From contig CAJABS010000021.1 in the NCBI GenBank assembly GCA_903938075.1, positions 1 through 5,192 of the forward strand: DNA of 5,192 bases. The letters are read 5' to 3'. Within the stretch, counting starts at the first letter, position 1. Each line of letters opens with the position of its first letter. Origin of the DNA: an uncultured Chloroflexota bacterium. GTDB lineage: Bacteria > Chloroflexota > Limnocylindria > Limnocylindrales > Limnocylindraceae. Shown piece by piece: positions 4,081 through 5,192 of the stretch. A model generated the notes under the pieces. That model saw only the letters and a list, made by a program, of their open reading frames with translations, was not told where the DNA came from and searched no databases. Both the position numbers and the translations under genes were made by a program.

Positions 4081-5192
4081 ATGGCCGACCTGATTGATCG
4101 ACCGGCAAGCGCAGTGACACCAGTCTCGCGCGCGATCACCCCAGCGCCATCAGCAGAGGTCGCCGTCGACAAGCTGCTCACCACACGCAGCCCACAGCGA
4201 CCACAGCGCACACCGACCTTCTACGTCGAGATCGATGGACAGAAGATTGAAGCGTTTGAAGGACAGACAATTCTTGAAGTCTGCCGCGCAAACGGCATTG
4301 AAGTGCCAACGCTCTGCTACGACCCGAAGCTGCCAGGGTTCGGCGCATGCCGCATGTGTGTCGTTGATGTTGAAGGATGCGACCAGCCATCCATCAGCTG
4401 TTCAGCGAAGGCGGAGCCGGCACAAGTCGTATCAACGCAGACCGATCGCATTCGCGAAATTCGCCGCACCAACCTTGAGCTGATCTTCAGCGACCACAAC
4501 GCCTACTGCTTGCCACCATGCCAGAACAAGTGCCCAAGCCACATCGACATTCCTGGATTCTTGAAGGCGAATGCAGAGTCGCAGTTCCGCGAGTCGGCAC
4601 GCATCTTCAAGCGCACCATTCCATTCCCAAGCATCCTCGGCCGCGTCTGCCCGGCGCCATGCGAAGACCACTGCCGTCGCGACGAAGTAGACGAGGCGAT
4701 CGCAATTCGTGATAGCCACCGATACGCCGGCGATCAGGTGTTGAAGGCAATGTGGGATGAGGATCTCGATCCACCTGTGCCATTCGAACTGCAGCCAAAG
4801 ACGGGCAAGCGCGTCGCCGTAATCGGTTCTGGTCCAGCGGGCGCATCCGCTGCGTATTACCTGCTTGTTGCCGGACACGACGTCGCCATCTTTGAGAAAG
4901 ATCCAGAGCCAGGTGGCATGTTGCGCTACGGCATTCCGCAGTACCGACTGCCAAAGATCGAAGTGCTTGACGGTGAATACCAGTCCATCACGCGACTCGG
5001 CGGCCGCTTCGAGTGCGGCAAGATGCTCGGACGCGACTTCACCGTCGCCGATCTCAAGGCGCAGGGTTACGACGGCGTTGTCGTTGCGATCGGCTGCTAC
5101 GACACGAACGACCTCGGCATTCCGGGCGAAGATGCCGACGGCGTGATCGACGGCCTTGACTACCTACACACCGCAGCACTCGGCCTCACCTA
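4081..5192 (+). CDS. NuoG-type [2Fe-2S] domain fused to a GltD/NfnB-like FAD-dependent oxidoreductase, N-terminal part
   Basis: The frame is open for 370 codons and runs off the window. Residues 1-46 are a Pro/Thr/Ala/Ser/Arg-rich leader, probably disordered. Residues 47-110 form a [2Fe-2S] ferredoxin domain with Cys79, 90, 93 and 107, exactly the C-x10-C-x2-C-x13-C spacing of the NuoG N-terminus. LELIFSDH (132-139) also looks like NuoG, but it leads into a GltD-type [4Fe-4S] domain: His139-x3-Cys143-x3-Cys147-x3-Cys151-Pro, then GRVCPAPCEDHC with Cys190, 194 and 198. From about 243 a flavoprotein fold follows, with the FAD motif GSGPAG (249-254), Glu272 ending the second strand, GGMLRYGIPQYRLP (278-291, a GltD hallmark) and VVVAIG (333-338). 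The NAD(P)H-binding Rossmann domain should follow beyond the window. Relatives include glutamate synthase small subunit, NfnB and StnA. A plain glutamate synthase small subunit is unlikely given the ferredoxin domain and the nuo context. Its place after nuoF suggests it replaces, or works alongside, NuoG. Confidence 0.9.
   Translation, partial: MADLIDRPASAVTPVSRAITPAPSAEVAVDKLLTTRSPQRPQRTPTFYVEIDGQKIEAFEGQTILEVCRANGIEVPTLCYDPKLPGFGACRMCVVDVEGCDQPSISCSAKAEPAQVVSTQTDRIREIRRTNLELIFSDHNAYCLPPCQNKCPSHIDIPGFLKANAESQFRESARIFKRTIPFPSILGRVCPAPCEDHCRRDEVDEAIAIRDSHRYAGDQVLKAMWDEDLDPPVPFELQPKTGKRVAVIGSGPAGASAAYYLLVAGHDVAIFEKDPEPGGMLRYGIPQYRLPKIEVLDGEYQSITRLGGRFECGKMLGRDFTVADLKAQGYDGVVVAIGCYDTNDLGIPGEDADGVIDGLDYLHTAALGLT

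Noticed and set aside
4081..5192. Annotation as plain glutamate synthase small subunit (gltD)
   Set aside because: GltD lacks the N-terminal NuoG-type [2Fe-2S] domain and the NuoG-like segment before the cysteine cluster. The gene also follows nuoF directly, and no gltB is visible.

Overview
The window is one tightly packed operon segment, entirely on the + strand and coding almost end to end. It encodes part of a respiratory complex I (NADH:quinone oxidoreductase, nuo) in an unusual arrangement. In order: the C-terminal half of NuoD (2-661), NuoH (658-1998), a NuoI-NuoE fusion protein (2001-2822), NuoF (2819-4078), and the N-terminal 370 codons of a [2Fe-2S]/GltD-like flavoprotein (4081 to the window end) in the position where NuoG would be expected. 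Neighbouring genes overlap by 4 bp (GTGA) or are 2 bp apart. There is no intergenic space for a promoter or terminator, so this is a single translationally coupled transcript that enters and leaves the window.

The source is probably a bacterium of roughly 60% G+C. NuoH is long with an extra N-terminal membrane segment, nuoI and nuoE are fused, and proline is mostly CCA despite the high G+C. By recollection only, this fits a Chloroflexota (for example Limnocylindria-like) or deep actinobacterial lineage. The taxon is a guess; the gene identities are not.

Functionally, NuoD and NuoH form the quinone site and its membrane anchor. NuoI should carry electrons to that site, and NuoE/NuoF should form the NADH-oxidising tip. 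The notable feature is that the electron-input subunits have lost canonical cofactor ligands. NuoI has only one of its two CxxCxxCxxxCP motifs. NuoE has Ser and Asp at the last two N1a cysteine positions. NuoF has Thr in place of the middle cysteine of the N3 CxxCxxC motif and a rewritten FMN/NADH loop.

The fifth protein, by contrast, has an intact NuoG-type [2Fe-2S] domain, a full set of further cysteines and a clean FAD-binding Rossmann motif. Together NuoE, NuoF and this protein resemble the three-subunit Stn (Sporomusa-type Nfn) transhydrogenase. My inference is that this is a derived complex I in which the dinucleotide/flavin entry point has shifted, wholly or partly, from NuoF to a GltD/NfnB-like subunit. 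This is the part of the window most worth following up.
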